Assembly (NCBI RefSeq): GCF_014204865.1
Contig: NZ_JACHMG010000001.1
Coordinates: forward strand, 1,488,001-1,552,000
DNA length: 64,000 bases
From: Amycolatopsis jiangsuensis
Lineage (GTDB): Bacteria; Actinomycetota; Actinomycetes; Mycobacteriales; Pseudonocardiaceae
Reading direction: 5' to 3'
How positions within the stretch are numbered: position 1 is the first letter of the stretch; every line of letters begins with the position of its first letter. Below the pieces are notes generated by a model. That model searched no databases, was not told the DNA's origin, and saw only the letters and a program-made list of their open reading frames with translations. Below, one piece after another: positions 56,290-64,000 of this stretch. Position numbers and translations under genes: made by a program.

Positions 56290-56867
56290 CGTCCACCTCC
56301 CTGCCACGTGGCGACCTGCCGCGCCACGCGCTCGCCCAGCGCCGAAGCCGTGCGCAAGTCGCTGTCCTGCATGCCTTCCAGCCCTTGGTCCGAATTGGAC
56401 TGCGCCATCGCGCCGGCATAGGCACCGAGCCGGTTCAGCTCGGCGTCCGATCCGGTGCTGCGGCCGTTGCCGTCCAGCAGGCCGAGCCCCACCCAGACCA
56501 TCCCGTGCTGCATGGCGAAGAGCCAGAGCTGGGTGAGGGTGGCGAGCTTGTCTCCGGAGTGGCCTGCGGAGTTGGTGAACCCCGCGGCGAGCTTGCCCTT
56601 CCAGCCCTGATCCAGCCAGATCTTCGCACTGGCCTCCATGAAGGTCTTGAAGATCGCCGAGCCACTGCCCAGATAGGTCGGGGTGCCGAAGATCAGGGCG
56701 TCGCAGTGTCCGAGCCGACGAGGGTCGGCGGCGATTTCCTCGGCGAAGTACAGCGCGACGTCGATACCGGGGACCGAAGCCGCGCCCTCCCCCACTGCCC
56801 TGGCTTGTGCGGCGGTATGGCCGTAGCCGCTGTCGTAGACGACTCCGATGGAGCCCACTTCTTTCAC
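56286..56867 (-). CDS. Flavodoxin-like NAD(P)H-dependent oxidoreductase (WrbA-like)
   Basis: 193 aa. The FMN phosphate loop is seen as VVYDSGYGHTAAQA near residue 10, with ALIFGTPTYLGSGSAIFKTF (near 75) and TNSAGHSGDKL (about 110) forming the rest of the flavin site. The family reduces quinones or supplies reduced flavin. ATGA overlap with the preceding hydrolase and GTGA overlap with the FAD enzyme show tight coupling; a role in reducing a quinone by-product or flavin is inferred. Confidence 0.88.
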   Translation of the reverse strand: MKEVGSIGVVYDSGYGHTAAQARAVGEGAASVPGIDVALYFAEEIAADPRRLGHCDALIFGTPTYLGSGSAIFKTFMEASAKIWLDQGWKGKLAAGFTNSAGHSGDKLATLTQLWLFAMQHGMVWVGLGLLDGNGRSTGSDAELNRLGAYAGAMAQSNSDQGLEGMQDSDLRTASALGERVARQVATWQGGGR

Positions 56868-58126
56868 CTCGTTCTCCGTGGTGGTGCCGTGGCGAACCGG
56901 TCGGCCAGCCAGCGTTCGATGTGCACGGCCGCGGCGGCGTATCCGGTGGGCTCGCCCTCAGCGAGGGACTGGCCGAAGTGCTGGCCCCGCACGACCTGGT
57001 GGACCTTGTCTTCAGCGGCCAGCGCCCCGAACATCCGGGCGCTGGCGGTGGGGAGCACGGCCTGGTCGCCGCTGAACTCGAGGTAGAGCACCGGCCGCCG
57101 GACGCCGGCCGCACACCGCACGAAGTCCGCGTTCGTGTGATTCGCCGACCAGGTCGACAACCAGGCATCGGGAGTGGTCAGCCTGCCGAAACCGACCAGA
57201 CCGTAGTTGATCAGGTCCGGGCGGCGGCCGAACAGCGAGCCGTAGTGCCGGTCGTTCGGATCGATCGAGAGATCCACGTAGCACGGGTCGGCGTCGGTGC
57301 GGTAGGTGGTGATGATCCGCGGAGCGGCTCCCGTCCGCCGGTCGGCGGGATCCCGGGTGCGGCCGAACCGGGCACGGGCCCGCGCCGCCTCGGCGGCGAG
57401 TTCGACGGCGCGCGCGTCGATCCGGGCGATCCGGTCCCGTTGGGCCGCACGGTAGGCGCGGAGGAATCCTCCACCGTAGTGGCTCGGCGTCGGAGGCTCC
57501 GCGAACCCGTTGCGTGGTGAGTACATGTCTAGCGCGGGATCCACCGACAGCGGATCGGACTCGTCCGCGACGGACGGGTCTACGCAGTTCTGCAGCACCT
57601 GCCCCTGCCCGGGGTGCGGGGCGAGGAAGACCGCACCGTCCGGGATCGGCATCCGCGCGCCGGCCAGTGCGATGGGCCTTCCGGCCGGTGTCACGTCCAG
57701 TCGCAGTTCGGGCGCGAGGGTGGCCTGCTCGAGGTAGAAGGCCGACAGTGTCCCCCCGCCGGAGTGGCCGAAGGCAAGCACCGTCCCGAACCCGGCATCC
57801 CGGAGGAACACGTGCCCCGCCGCCGCGTCCAGCAGGGCCTGCTCGTGGACGAGGGCGAGGTCGTTGTTCGGCGAGCGGGTGCCCTGTGTCCAGACCGAAA
57901 CGCCGGCACGCAGGAGCAGTGGGATCATCGGATGGTGGGTCACCGACTGGCGCGGATGCATGACGGTGACCACCGTCGCCGCCCCGTCGAGGGCATACAG
58001 CACGCCCTCGACCTTGGCGCCGTCGAACGTGGTCAGCTGGTGCGTGCTCACCGTGACACCGTCGGGCGCCTCGGCCGTGTGGACGTCGCGGCCCGCGCCC
58101 AGCCGGTCCACCGCCAGCGGACTCAT
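56864..58126 (-). CDS. Alpha/beta hydrolase, possible CoA-thioesterase or ester hydrolase
   Basis: 420 aa. Nucleophile elbow GHSGGG (near 120), acid probably in FSGDQAV, catalytic His in VRGQHFGQS near 380. The protein is longer than most simple hydrolases because of an inserted cap region (about 200-290). Between a flavodoxin-like protein and an 85-aa unknown, with 4-nt overlaps on both sides. In a CoA-thioester pathway it could release the hydroxylated acid, but that is inference. Confidence 0.85.
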   Translation of the reverse strand: MSPLAVDRLGAGRDVHTAEAPDGVTVSTHQLTTFDGAKVEGVLYALDGAATVVTVMHPRQSVTHHPMIPLLLRAGVSVWTQGTRSPNNDLALVHEQALLDAAAGHVFLRDAGFGTVLAFGHSGGGTLSAFYLEQATLAPELRLDVTPAGRPIALAGARMPIPDGAVFLAPHPGQGQVLQNCVDPSVADESDPLSVDPALDMYSPRNGFAEPPTPSHYGGGFLRAYRAAQRDRIARIDARAVELAAEAARARARFGRTRDPADRRTGAAPRIITTYRTDADPCYVDLSIDPNDRHYGSLFGRRPDLINYGLVGFGRLTTPDAWLSTWSANHTNADFVRCAAGVRRPVLYLEFSGDQAVLPTASARMFGALAAEDKVHQVVRGQHFGQSLAEGEPTGYAAAAVHIERWLADRFATAPPRRTR

Positions 58127-58380
58127 TCTTCGGGTCCGTCGGGCTCGATCACCAGCTCTTCCCGGTCCCAGCGGGCTACCCGGCCATCCTCGACCGCGGC
58201 GACCGAGCTGAACCAGACCGCATTGCGGCGCCCGGCGGCGTTGCGGTCGATGCGGATCGAACCGGGTGCGGCGACCTCGAGGTAGGGGCCGCGCCGCCGC
58301 ACGGTCACGTCCGGATCCTTGCCGGCGACCTCGGCCAGCGGGCGGAAGTCCTCGACGTCGAGGACGAACAGCGTGGTCAT
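58123..58380 (-). CDS. Small conserved-operon protein of unknown function
   Basis: 85 aa, no family recognised. It starts inside the VOC gene stop (ATGA) and ends inside the next gene start (ATGA), so it is clearly translated as part of the operon. The sequence is strand-rich with charged turns (VTVRRRGPYLEVAAPGS, RRNAVWFSSVAAVEDG). No Cys, signal peptide or membrane helix. It could be a small subunit or chaperone of one of the neighbouring enzymes. Confidence 0.8.
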   Translation of the reverse strand: MTTLFVLDVEDFRPLAEVAGKDPDVTVRRRGPYLEVAAPGSIRIDRNAAGRRNAVWFSSVAAVEDGRVARWDREELVIEPDGPEE

Positions 58381-58988
58381 GCGAAGGTCACCAGCTCAGG
58401 CTCGCCCTCGTAGCGGTCCGCGATCAGCTTCGCCTTGCGTGCGAAGAACTTCTCCAGGCTGGGCTCGGGCTCACCGGCCACCTCCATGAGCGCGTCGACG
58501 CTCAGGGCGGCGTCGATGTCGTCCTCGGGAGTGATCGCCCGCAGGGGACGGGTGATCTCCATCAGATACCCGTTGGGGTCGGTGACGTAGATCGATTCGA
58601 CCGTCTCGTGCCGCACCTGCAGCTCACACGGCCAGTTGCTCGCGTCCAGCCGGCGCCGGTACTCCGCGAGGTCCGCTTCCCCGTCGACGTGGATCGCGAG
58701 GTGCCGGGCACGGTGGAGCAGCTCGGGAATCCCGGTGTCCCGGTAGGGCGCCACCCCGAAGTAGTAGAAGAACGCCAGCCGGTCACCGTTGCCGATGTCG
58801 AAGAAGAAGTGGATGAAGTCCGGGTGATCACCCGGTCCCCATCCGAGCGCGCAGGTCGCGTGCACGACCGGGAAACCCAGTACGTCGCGGTAGAAGGTGA
58901 TCGTGGCGCGGGGATCGAACGTCGGAAACGCCGCGTGGTCGACGCCCCGCACTGTGTGGGCGAGCAGTTCCGGCTCCAGGGATGTCAT
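58377..58988 (-). CDS. VOC-superfamily (glyoxalase/extradiol dioxygenase fold) protein
   Basis: 203 aa, first gene of the leftward operon. Probable metal ligands follow the VOC pattern: His in GVDHAAFPTFD near 17, His in HLAIHVDG near 95 and Glu in YLMEITRP near 145. Extradiol ring-cleavage dioxygenases, glyoxalases and isomerases share this fold; in an aromatic-acid operon a ring-cleavage or related role is plausible but unproven. A C-terminal extension of about 50 residues is unusual for single-domain VOC proteins. Confidence 0.85.
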   Translation of the reverse strand: MTSLEPELLAHTVRGVDHAAFPTFDPRATITFYRDVLGFPVVHATCALGWGPGDHPDFIHFFFDIGNGDRLAFFYYFGVAPYRDTGIPELLHRARHLAIHVDGEADLAEYRRRLDASNWPCELQVRHETVESIYVTDPNGYLMEITRPLRAITPEDDIDAALSVDALMEVAGEPEPSLEKFFARKAKLIADRYEGEPELVTFA

Positions 58989-59044
58989 CCGTGAGCTCCT
59001 TCCGGGTCGGGTTCCATACCGGAAGCGTAAGTCGCTCTGTCGCT

Positions 59045-59064
59045 AGCGTCAATCTTCTGACGCT
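59045..59064. promoter_or_regulatory. Perfect inverted repeat AGCGTCA-N6-TGACGCT
   Basis: Seven-base perfect arms with a 6-bp spacer, between the divergent VOC operon and the hydrolase gene. Good candidate operator for the catabolic regulator. Confidence 0.7.
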
Positions 59065-59082
59065 TGTGTAACGTTGCGATGT

Positions 59083-59106
59083 TGACGCGCTTGGACGTTT
59101 ACGTCA
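59083..59106. promoter_or_regulatory. Second TGACG...CGTCA pair
   Basis: TGACG at 59083-59087 and CGTCA at 59102-59106 with a 14-bp spacer, 19 bp from the perfect repeat and sharing its core pentamer. Two related sites suggest cooperative binding, possibly controlling both divergent promoters. Confidence 0.5.
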
Positions 59107-59156
59107 GCATTACGACATTCCTGTCAGGACCACGGGCTGCGAAGGAGCGGCGGGAC

Positions 59157-60023
59157 ATGACCACGAAACAACTGGAACTTCCGGTCCACGGGCGGACGAT
59201 CACCGGGCTCACGACCACCGGCGACGCGCCCGGTTCCCCGCTGGTCGTGGCCCTGCACGGCGGGGGATACAACTCCGGGTATTTCCATGTGGCCGGCCAC
59301 TCTTTGCTGGACCTCGCCGAGACGGCCGGGTTTCGCGTGTTCTCGCTGGACCGTCCCGGCTACGGAGGAAGCGACACGCTTCCGGACGACGAGGCGACTT
59401 TCGGTGCCAGTGCCGGACTGCTGGACGCCGCTGTCGGAGCACTGTGGACAGAGCACGGCGCGGGACGGCCCGGGGTGGTGCTGCTCTCGCACTCCATCGG
59501 CTCGGCGATCGCCGTGCACATCGCCGCACGGCGGCCACGCTGGCCACTTCTGGGAATCTCCCTGCACGGCGTGGGTGACCAGTCCCCCGAGCACGTCGTC
59601 AACGCCTGGCACGCCATGCCCACCAGCGGCCCGGTGGAACTTCCCTCCGAGCAGCGACGTGCTCTCTTGTACGGCCCGGAAAGCACTGTCGACGCCGACG
59701 CCGTGGAAGCGGCCAAGGCGTCAGTGGAGCCGGTCTCCATCGGCGAGATGCTGGAAATCGTCGAAGGCTGGCCGGCGAATCTGGCGAAGCTCGCTGCCGA
59801 AGTCGCCGTTCCCGTGCAGTACACCCTCGCCGAGCACGACGGCCTGTGGAACGTCAGCGAAAGCCGTGTGGCTGCTTTCGCCGGGTACTTCACCGCGGCC
59901 CCGTGGGTGGAGACGAGGCTTCAGCCGAGCGCCGGGCACAACCTCGACCACCATCGTCTCTCACTCGCACTGCACCTGCGGCAGCTCGCCTTCGTGTCGG
60001 AGTGTGCGACGCGCGCATCCTGA
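59157..60023 (+). CDS. Alpha/beta hydrolase divergent from the catabolic operon
   Basis: 288 aa from the ATG at 59157, supported by GGAG 9 nt upstream; a TTG at 59064 would give a longer product but lies inside the palindromic operator. Oxyanion loop HGGGYNSG near 27, nucleophile in LLSHSIGSAIA (HSIG elbow), acid in AEHDGLW, His in SAGHNLDHH. A small-molecule esterase or C-C hydrolase; shared regulation with the aromatic operon is suggested by the common promoter region. Confidence 0.87.
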   Translation: MTTKQLELPVHGRTITGLTTTGDAPGSPLVVALHGGGYNSGYFHVAGHSLLDLAETAGFRVFSLDRPGYGGSDTLPDDEATFGASAGLLDAAVGALWTEHGAGRPGVVLLSHSIGSAIAVHIAARRPRWPLLGISLHGVGDQSPEHVVNAWHAMPTSGPVELPSEQRRALLYGPESTVDADAVEAAKASVEPVSIGEMLEIVEGWPANLAKLAAEVAVPVQYTLAEHDGLWNVSESRVAAFAGYFTAAPWVETRLQPSAGHNLDHHRLSLALHLRQLAFVSECATRAS

Positions 60024-60187
60024 GGCGCACTCCGGGTAGCGGACACCGGGCGTACCCACGAATCAACGAGTCGTCGAGCAGTGGATCCAGTTCGCCGCTC
60101 GCGGGTCGATCACGATGGCGTGGCGGTCGGGGATCGTCGATCCGCGCGCCAGGGCAGTGCCGGGGCAGGGCTGGGGTCAGGAGTGGG

Positions 60188-60355
60188 TCAGGGCTGGGTC
60201 AAGACGATGCGCTTGCTGCTGTCGGCCGGCCGCGACCAGGCACGTTCCACATCGGACAGCGAGATCGGCGCGGTTTCCACGGCGAAGGTTCCGTTGGCCC
60301 ACATGATGCTGGTGGCGGCGATCCGGCTCTCCATGGCCACCCTTCCCAGGGTGAC
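60188..60355 (-). pseudogene. C-terminal remnant of a zinc-type alcohol dehydrogenase/quinone oxidoreductase
   Basis: About 55 residues ending in TFAVETAPISLSDVERAW, then SKRIVLTQP and a stop, the usual C-terminus of zinc-binding NADP oxidoreductases. Everything upstream is missing: homology ends near 60355, where the AraC remnant begins on the other strand. No start of its own. Confidence 0.6.
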
Positions 60356-60703
60356 GCCGGCTGGTTCGCCGCACTGGCCGACCCCCGGCTGAGCACAGCC
60401 CTGGAAGTCATGCACGCCGATGCCGGCCACCCGTGGACCGTGCAGAAGCTAGCCACCCTTGCCGGGATGTCCCGCACGACGTTCGCCGATCGTTTCCGTG
60501 CGCGCGCCGCCGAGACCCCGATCGCGTACCCGACCCGCTGGCGCATGATCCTGGCCGGCGAGCAGCTCCGCGCCGGCCGGGAGACTGTCGGCCGGATCGC
60601 GAGCTCGCTGGGCTACGAGACCGAACACGCATTCAACACGGCATTCAAACGCGAGATGGGAATCCCGCCCGGCCGCTACGCTCGCACCGCGCGCATCGAC
60701 TGA
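60353..60703 (+). pseudogene. C-terminal remnant of an AraC-family regulator
   Basis: About 116 residues from AGWFAALADPRLSTALEVMH to PPGRYARTARID carry the whole AraC double HTH (LATLAGMSRTTFADRFRARA; IASSLGYETEHAFNTAFKRE), but the N-terminal sensor domain expected before it is absent. Upstream in the same frame the translation is unrelated (antisense to the dehydrogenase remnant). Confidence 0.7.
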
Positions 60704-60776
60704 GCCCGTTCGCGCGAACAATCGCGCACCGCCGGCGCACATGTTCACGCGAACCTTGCGAGGCGCTGCCGAAGTT

Positions 60777-61283
60777 TCACGGGTTCGGTTGTCGAGTTGG
60801 GGTCCGATCGATTTGTTCGCGAAGGATGTCGCCGTGACCCGCGTGCCGGGCGAATTCTTCGATCATCGCGAGCAGGGTCCACCGTATGCTGACTGTTCCT
60901 CCACGGGGATTGTCCTTGGTGTCGTCGAGGTCGAACCTGGAGGCGAGCAGACGTGATCTCTTGCTTGCACGCTCGAACTCGGCGATCACATCGGCCACCG
61001 GCTCATCGTCTGCGACGGCGAACGTACCCTCATCTCGGTTCGAGTATCCGCCGCATTCGGATTCGTCGAGTCCCGCCCAGAACCGTTGGAATCAGATCCG
61101 TTCTGCGGCGGCGGCCTGCTTGATCAATGAGATCGGTGTCGTCAGTGACGGGACGAGTCGTCGTCGGCGGGCGTCGACCTCGGACGGGCCCCGTGCGGTC
61201 TCGATGAGCGCCTCGCGGTTGCGATCGAGCATGTTCTCGATGATCGCACGTTCGGCGCCATCGGTAATTCGGTTGGTACTCAA
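60777..61283 (-). pseudogene. DUF664/DinB-family gene interrupted by one nonsense codon
   Basis: From the ATG at 61283 (MSTNRITDGAERAIIENMLD) to the stop at 60777 there are 169 codons in one frame, the normal length for this family, broken only by TGA at 61094-61092 (codon 64). The flanking residues read AAAAERI-stop-FQRFWAGLDES; relatives usually have Trp here, so a single TGG-to-TGA change explains the break. The C-terminal SIRWTLLAMIEEFARHAGHG motif with conserved His residues is intact. DinB-fold proteins of this group are metal- and thiol-dependent enzymes. Confidence 0.8.
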
Positions 61284-61822
61284 GGGCTTTCACTCCATTC
61301 CGTGCGGGTTGCGAAACTGTGTGCTCCTGCATCGGTCGCGTGATCGGCGAGACGGGGAACCACCTGGAGATGTCGGAGCACGCGGGAACCCCCACGGTCG
61401 AGGTCGGTCCAGGTTGGCAGCCGAACGACGCGGGTGCTGCGGATCATGCGGGTGGAAAGCCGCAGTCGTCGAGGACGTGGGACAGGTAGACGGTTGAGGC
61501 GGGTGCCCAGCCGGCCGGTCCGGACGTGGTGATCGATGTCGTCCACACGCGGGAACCGGGTCTCTCGGCTGGAGGACCCGTGCAGGAGCGCGAGCCCGCC
61601 ACGACGCGACGAACGCCTCCCCACACTCAGCCTGGAACTCCCACGGGTCGCTGACCGCCGGGACCTCGCCACCCCGAATTGCCCGCGGCCCCTCGACCAC
61701 CTGAACACCTTCCTCGCACCTGAACGGACAAGGTGGCGCCTAACCCGTCCGAAACGCGCGGCTAGGATGCCATGCGAACGCAGGTGCGGGCTTCGCATCG
61801 GATTCGCGACAAGGGGGACGTA
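61284..61822. other. Region without a recognisable gene
   Basis: About 540 bp. Open frames exist on both strands but none shows a motif, ribosome site or codon pattern that I can trust. Together with the pseudogenes to its left it looks like decayed sequence. The end of the stretch should carry the promoter of the TetR gene. Confidence 0.5.
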
Positions 61823-62596
61823 GTGGCCGCGGAGGGGTCCGGAGCGCAGGAGCGTTCCGGTGGACGAGTGGAGTCCCGTGGAGGTCCGGCGCCCCGGCGC
61901 AAGCTGCTCATGGGCGAGATCGTCGACCAGGCCATGCGCCTGTTCGCCGAGCGCGGGTACGACGGGACCACCTTGCAGGACGTCGCGGACGCGGTCGGGC
62001 TGAGCCGGCCCAACCTCTACAACTACGTGAAGAGCAAGGAAGAGCTGCTCGTCGCCATGGTCGAGGCCACCGCGCGGGACGCGGCGAACTCGTTGCGTGA
62101 GGTCCGCCGGCGCACCGACCTCGATCCGGCGGACAAGCTGCGCCTGCTCGTGCGCGCCCTGGTCCTGCGCCGCGCCGAACAGCCGGCGCAGTTCCGCACG
62201 CTCGACCGCAGCGAGCAGTCGCTGCCACCGGAGATCGCAAAGAAGCACCTCCGGGGGCGGCGTGCCGTCCTCAAGGAGATCACGGGCGTCATCGAGGAGG
62301 GCGTCACGGCCGGTCACTTCCGGCCCGTCGATGCCCGTGTCTCGGCCCTGTCGATCATCGGCATGTGCAACTGGGTGGCCTGGTGGTTCCACCCGTCCGA
62401 GGACCACCCCGCCGAACCGGTCGCCGACCAGATCGCGGAGAACGCGGTGGCGATGGTGGCGCGAGCCGCCGGGCACACTCCGGACACGCCCACTCCACTC
62501 GGGGCGGTCGCGCTGCTTCAGCAGGACCTCGACTACCTGACGCGTCTCCTCAGCGAACCGGGCGGGCCGGCGAAGCTCCCGCCGGGCAATGGGTAA
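61823..62596 (+). CDS. TetR-family regulator
   Basis: 257 aa from the GTG at 61823, chosen for AAGGGGG 5 nt before it; an ATG at 61772 is an alternative. HTH about 35-80 (MGEIVDQAMRLFAERGYDGT, then VGLSRPNLYNYVKSKEEL). The C-terminal domain is long and helical, as in AcrR/KstR-type regulators. No obvious target: the next gene is the convergent LysR gene. Ligand unknown. Confidence 0.9.
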   Translation: MAAEGSGAQERSGGRVESRGGPAPRRKLLMGEIVDQAMRLFAERGYDGTTLQDVADAVGLSRPNLYNYVKSKEELLVAMVEATARDAANSLREVRRRTDLDPADKLRLLVRALVLRRAEQPAQFRTLDRSEQSLPPEIAKKHLRGRRAVLKEITGVIEEGVTAGHFRPVDARVSALSIIGMCNWVAWWFHPSEDHPAEPVADQIAENAVAMVARAAGHTPDTPTPLGAVALLQQDLDYLTRLLSEPGGPAKLPPGNG

Positions 62597-62653
62597 TCGC
62601 CCGCTGCGTACAGGCCACCCGCCGGCCAGCTGGTCGAACCGCTCCCTGGGTGC

Positions 62654-63538
62654 TCACGCCGTCAGCGCCGCCTTGATGTCGCCGAGGTTGTCCAGGAGGG
62701 TGGTGACGCCGGCGCGGTGCACCGCGGTCGGCAGGTACGCGAAGCGGATCTCCAGTTTCCACTGCCGCAGCGGCAGGGGCAGGCGGTGCAGGGAGCCGTC
62801 GGTGAGGTGGCGGGCGGCGGCGTAGTGCGGGACCACGGCGACGTGGCCGGCCTCCAGTGCGAGCCGGATCGCGGTCAGTGGCAGGCCGATCGTGTGCACC
62901 GGCCGGTGCTGGTGTTCGAAGAGCTTCGCGAGCGGTTCGGCCTCGGGACCCCAGCGGTAGACCCCCACGGGAGTCGCCGCGAGGTCGGGGAAGCGGACCC
63001 GGCGACGAGCGGCCAGCGCGTGGTCCGGGGAGCACACCGCGACGATCGGTGAGCTGGTGACGCGGGTCGACCGCACGGCGTCAGAGGTCGTTCCGGCGAA
63101 CAGGAAACCCGCGTTCGCGATCCCGTCGAGCAGTTGCCGCACCACCTCGTCACTGTGCGCGACGCGGCAGTGCACGGCGAGGGGTTCGCCGGCCAGCACG
63201 GACAGTGCTGGCGCGAACACCGACGATCCCAGGCTGGCGGGTGCGGCCAGCACGAGACGCTGGGCGCGTTCGGTGCCGAGATCGGTGACCGCTTCCCCCA
63301 GCAGCTCCAGGCAGCGGCGCGCGTACGTGGCGAACCGCTCCCCCTCCGGCGTCAGCACGCTCCCGCGGGCCCCGCGTTCGAACAGGATCACGCCGAGGCG
63401 GCGCTCCAGCGCGGCGAGCCGCGAGCTGACCGAAGGCGAACTCAGCCGCAGCTCGGCGGCCGCCGCGGAGAAGCTGCCCAGCCGCGCGGCCGCGGTGAAG
63501 ACCACCAGGTCGACGGTCTCGACAGGGTAGGGAGCCAT
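62654..63538 (-). CDS. LysR-family regulator
   Basis: 294 aa. Winged HTH at 10-65 (FTAAARLGSFSAAAAELRLS, then SVSSRLAALERRLGV), followed by a periplasmic-binding-fold ligand domain. Divergent from the amino-acid permease gene with 72 bp between, the usual arrangement of a LysR activator and its target, so it probably responds to an amino acid or amine. Confidence 0.92.
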   Translation of the reverse strand: MAPYPVETVDLVVFTAAARLGSFSAAAAELRLSSPSVSSRLAALERRLGVILFERGARGSVLTPEGERFATYARRCLELLGEAVTDLGTERAQRLVLAAPASLGSSVFAPALSVLAGEPLAVHCRVAHSDEVVRQLLDGIANAGFLFAGTTSDAVRSTRVTSSPIVAVCSPDHALAARRRVRFPDLAATPVGVYRWGPEAEPLAKLFEHQHRPVHTIGLPLTAIRLALEAGHVAVVPHYAAARHLTDGSLHRLPLPLRQWKLEIRFAYLPTAVHRAGVTTLLDNLGDIKAALTA

Positions 63539-63610
63539 AGGCAGAAGTTAACGCCAGCTCAAGGGAAAGTCACTCTACCGGAATACTCGCGCCTGTCCCA
63601 CGGTGAAGCG

Positions 63611-64000
63611 ATGGAGCCGAACCACGCAAGTCCAGGACCGGAGACGACCGCGGTCGCGACGGCATCCGCCGCGGACGACGGCAAGCTTCGCCGCGCACTG
63701 GGCACTCCCTCGCTGGCGTTGCTGACTTTTTCCAGCGTCATCGGGTCGGGATGGCTGCTCTCGCCCTACACGGTGGCGAAAGCGGCCGGTCCCGCGGCGT
63801 TGCTGACGTGGGTGATCGGTGGGTTCGCCACCCTGCTGGTGTGCCTGGTCTTCATCGATCTGGCGTTCCGGCATCCGATGTCCGGGGGCAACGTACGCTG
63901 GCCGCGGATGGCGGCCGGGCCGCTGGTGGGCACCGCGGTCAGCTGGGCGATCCTGCTGCAGGCGGTGTTCGCGGGCCCGAGCGAGTCCACCGCGGTCATG
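63611..64000 (+). CDS. APC-family amino-acid permease, truncated by the window end
   Basis: First 130 residues. After a charged N-terminus, the first TM helix region TFSSVIGSGWLLSPYTVAKA (near 40) is the classical APC-superfamily substrate-binding break (GSGW), followed by the second helix AGPAALLTWVIGG. The family exchanges or imports amino acids and amines with protons or sodium. Start at the ATG at 63611; only a weak ribosome site is visible. Probably controlled by the divergent LysR protein. Confidence 0.88.
   Translation, partial: MEPNHASPGPETTAVATASAADDGKLRRALGTPSLALLTFSSVIGSGWLLSPYTVAKAAGPAALLTWVIGGFATLLVCLVFIDLAFRHPMSGGNVRWPRMAAGPLVGTAVSWAILLQAVFAGPSESTAVM

Noticed and set aside
60886..61497. 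203-codon plus-strand frame
   Set aside because: Antisense to the DUF664 pseudogene and without motif support.
61280..62476. 398-codon minus-strand frame
   Set aside because: Overlaps the well-supported TetR gene on the other strand; no recognisable domain in the unopposed part.

Overview
The window looks like a high-GC actinomycete chromosome, most likely Pseudonocardiaceae (Amycolatopsis-like). Third codon positions are almost always G or C, many starts are GTG, operons are chained by 4-nt ATGA/GTGA overlaps, and the regulator repertoire (LAL, BTAD/WD40, TetR, LysR, Lrp) is typical. The genus is an inference. No tRNA, rRNA, CRISPR array or intact insertion sequence was seen.

Region 1 (1-35.9 kb) is one end of a modular type I polyketide cluster. 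Leftward, PKS A (14784-8464) carries an N-terminal loading ACP and a fully reducing module. A 98-aa Lys-rich protein follows that looks like a free-standing PKS docking domain, then PKS B (8152 to beyond base 1; KS-AT-DH-KR-ACP-KS-AT-DH...). Rightward from the same intergenic region run an amino-acid 2-monooxygenase-like flavoenzyme, an acyl-CoA/AMP ligase, a discrete acyltransferase and a 14-TM exporter. Together these suggest an amino-acid-derived starter (by analogy 4-guanidinobutyryl or 4-aminobutyryl, as in linear polyenes and marginolactones) that is activated, moved by the discrete AT onto the loading ACP, reduced fully in the first round, then extended with at least one trans-alkene. 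All three AT domains look malonyl-specific. Five giant LuxR (LAL) regulators and one PAS-LuxR regulator follow, which resembles the regulator set of polyene macrolide clusters.

Region 2 (35.9-36.9 kb) is a non-coding boundary with a strong leftward terminator hairpin and a block of about ten degenerate 26-34-bp tandem repeats.

Region 3 (36.9-50.2 kb) is accessory or housekeeping: a prolidase-like amidohydrolase coupled to a POT peptide transporter and divergent from a double-length Lrp regulator; an APH-fold kinase; a lipoprotein-like protein; a 1446-aa DNA-binding/NTPase/WD40 regulator with a leaderless-type promoter; a TetR gene followed by an alpha/beta hydrolase that seems to start at ATT; and a SMI1/KNR4 protein.

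Region 4 (50.2-60.0 kb) is a leftward, tightly overlapped operon that looks catabolic for an aromatic acid through its CoA thioester: VOC protein, 85-aa unknown, alpha/beta hydrolase, flavodoxin-like protein, salicylyl-CoA-5-hydroxylase-like FAD enzyme, aryl-acid ligase, AraC regulator, P450 and its reductase. A divergent alpha/beta hydrolase shares its promoter region, which is rich in TGACG/CGTCA boxes.

Region 5 (60.0-64 kb) is eroded: a truncated dehydrogenase abutting a truncated AraC regulator, a DUF664/DinB gene stopped by one nonsense codon, an empty stretch, then a TetR regulator and a LysR regulator divergent from an amino-acid permease that leaves the window.
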